Below, in pieces: positions 63,606 through 64,000 of a stretch of 64,000 nucleotides of DNA (position 1 is its first letter; every line of letters begins with the position of its first letter). The notes under the pieces are model-generated. The model searched no databases. It saw nothing but the letters and a program-made list of their open reading frames with translations, and was not told where the DNA came from. This stretch comes from Candidatus Binatia bacterium (GTDB lineage: Bacteria; Desulfobacterota; Binatia; HRBIN30), in assembly GCA_026415395.1 (NCBI GenBank), contig JAOAHD010000007.1, positions 496,001 to 560,000 of the forward strand. Reading direction: 5' to 3'. A program made the translations under genes and the position numbers.

Positions 63606-64000
63606 TCACGACGCGGACTCCGCCCCCGAAATGCTCGGGCACGAGTTCGAAGCCGTCAGGTTCGCCGCATCCGCGTAATCGCTAGCCACAGCATGCAAAC
63701 CTGCGGGCGCGTGCGGCGAGACTTTCACGCGGCAGGTGAATAGAGGCCCGTCGGGAATCGGTTGCGTATTTTCGAAACTCAAGATCACCGCGGCGACCAT
63801 GTCGCAGGTCTCCGGCCATTGCCAGCAGCCGCCGGGCCAGAAGGCGAACCTGCCCTCCTTGCCGATGGCGGGGTTTACCCAGCACTCAGGCTCTCCGGCT
63901 GAGCTTTGCGCGTTGGGCGTGTAGCGGGAATCGAAGAAAATGTTGTGGCTCACGGCTGCAACGGCTGACCCGTTCGCCAAGAAAGTGACAGGTAGCTCCA
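63606..64000 (-). CDS. Cohesin-like domain protein, partial at window edge
   Basis: The frame is open to the right edge and reads ELPVTFLANGSAVAAVSHNIFFDSRY (partial). It then has a hydrophobic VILSFENTQPIPDGPLFTCRV, a pattern I recognise from cohesin/Ig-like domains of secreted proteins in this lineage. The frame stops at TGA 63606. Shifting frame near 63650 gives DGFELVPEHFGGGVRVVN, a run of Gly, then CAIVPGG and a hydrophobic stretch with basic end (WARWPLCALLPWLAWRAGLTTRRK), like a sorting tag. That suggests a single-base lesion, as in the neighbours. Confidence 0.55.
   Translation of the reverse strand, partial: ELPVTFLANGSAVAAVSHNIFFDSRYTPNAQSSAGEPECWVNPAIGKEGRFAFWPGGCWQWPETCDMVAAVILSFENTQPIPDGPLFTCRVKVSPHAPAGLHAVASDYADAANLTASNSCPSISGAESAS

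Noticed and set aside
1-64000. CRISPR array, insertion sequence, prophage or rRNA genes
   Set aside because: I saw no regularly spaced direct repeats, no transposase or integrase, no phage structural genes and no rRNA.

Overview
The window is bacterial chromosomal DNA of high GC (about 60% by eye), densely coding and without plasmid, phage or IS hallmarks. Several features suggest an uncultured delta-type lineage such as Candidatus Binatia (Binatota) or a relative of the Myxococcota. These are an alternative complex III next to a caa3 oxidase, secreted proteins with Thr-Pro linkers, paired dockerin-like EF-hands (loops ending in VTVEE or PTIDE), a MYXO-CTERM-like C-terminal tag, a type III CoA transferase, and a thiolase fused to a DUF35 domain. 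The assignment is inferred from gene content alone.

Layout. 0-1.2 kb: two overlapping glycosyltransferases (minus strand). 1.5-5.3 kb: rpsO, pnp and an M16 peptidase, with a structured leader in front of pnp. 5.7-6.6 kb: an alpha/beta-hydrolase lipoprotein. 7.1-11.7 kb (minus): a tightly coupled trio of a beta-propeller lipoprotein, a TPR plus outer-membrane-barrel protein that recalls Slam, and a FecR-domain protein. 12.4-24.7 kb: one long respiratory operon, actABCDEF, a small membrane protein, sco, then ctaC-ctaD-ctaE-ctaF. Quinol:cytochrome c oxidoreductase and oxidase are thus encoded as one unit. 25-27.6 kb: a CoA transferase and a CCA/poly(A) nucleotidyltransferase whose stop codons overlap tail to tail. 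27.7-30.5 kb: a large repeat protein with a surface-sorting tag. 30.8-32.3 kb: an EVE-nuclease-like orphan and a broken rppH. 32.6-33.7 kb: small protein, fur and rhodanese. 33.8-37.9 kb: phosphoketolase and formyl-THF synthetase.

37.9-50.6 kb holds mostly minus-strand housekeeping and catabolic genes: pyrF, yjbQ, an SDR, nagZ, a Rieske protein, the DUF35-thiolase fusion, a YyaL-type protein on the plus strand, a class II aldolase, ggt, proC, yggS and maf. A lytic transglycosylase follows at 50.6-52.7 kb, then MarR, several very small proteins, a UPF0104 membrane protein with an OB-fold partner, a beta-helix lipoprotein and a thioesterase.

The right end (59-64 kb, minus) is different. Here a winged-helix regulator, a beta-propeller with dockerin-like EF-hands, an S8 protease with dockerin-like EF-hands and a cohesin-like domain lie head to tail. 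Reading through them reveals three in-frame stops and about two single-base frameshifts, while genes elsewhere, except rppH, look intact. This may be a decaying cohesin/dockerin-like surface locus.
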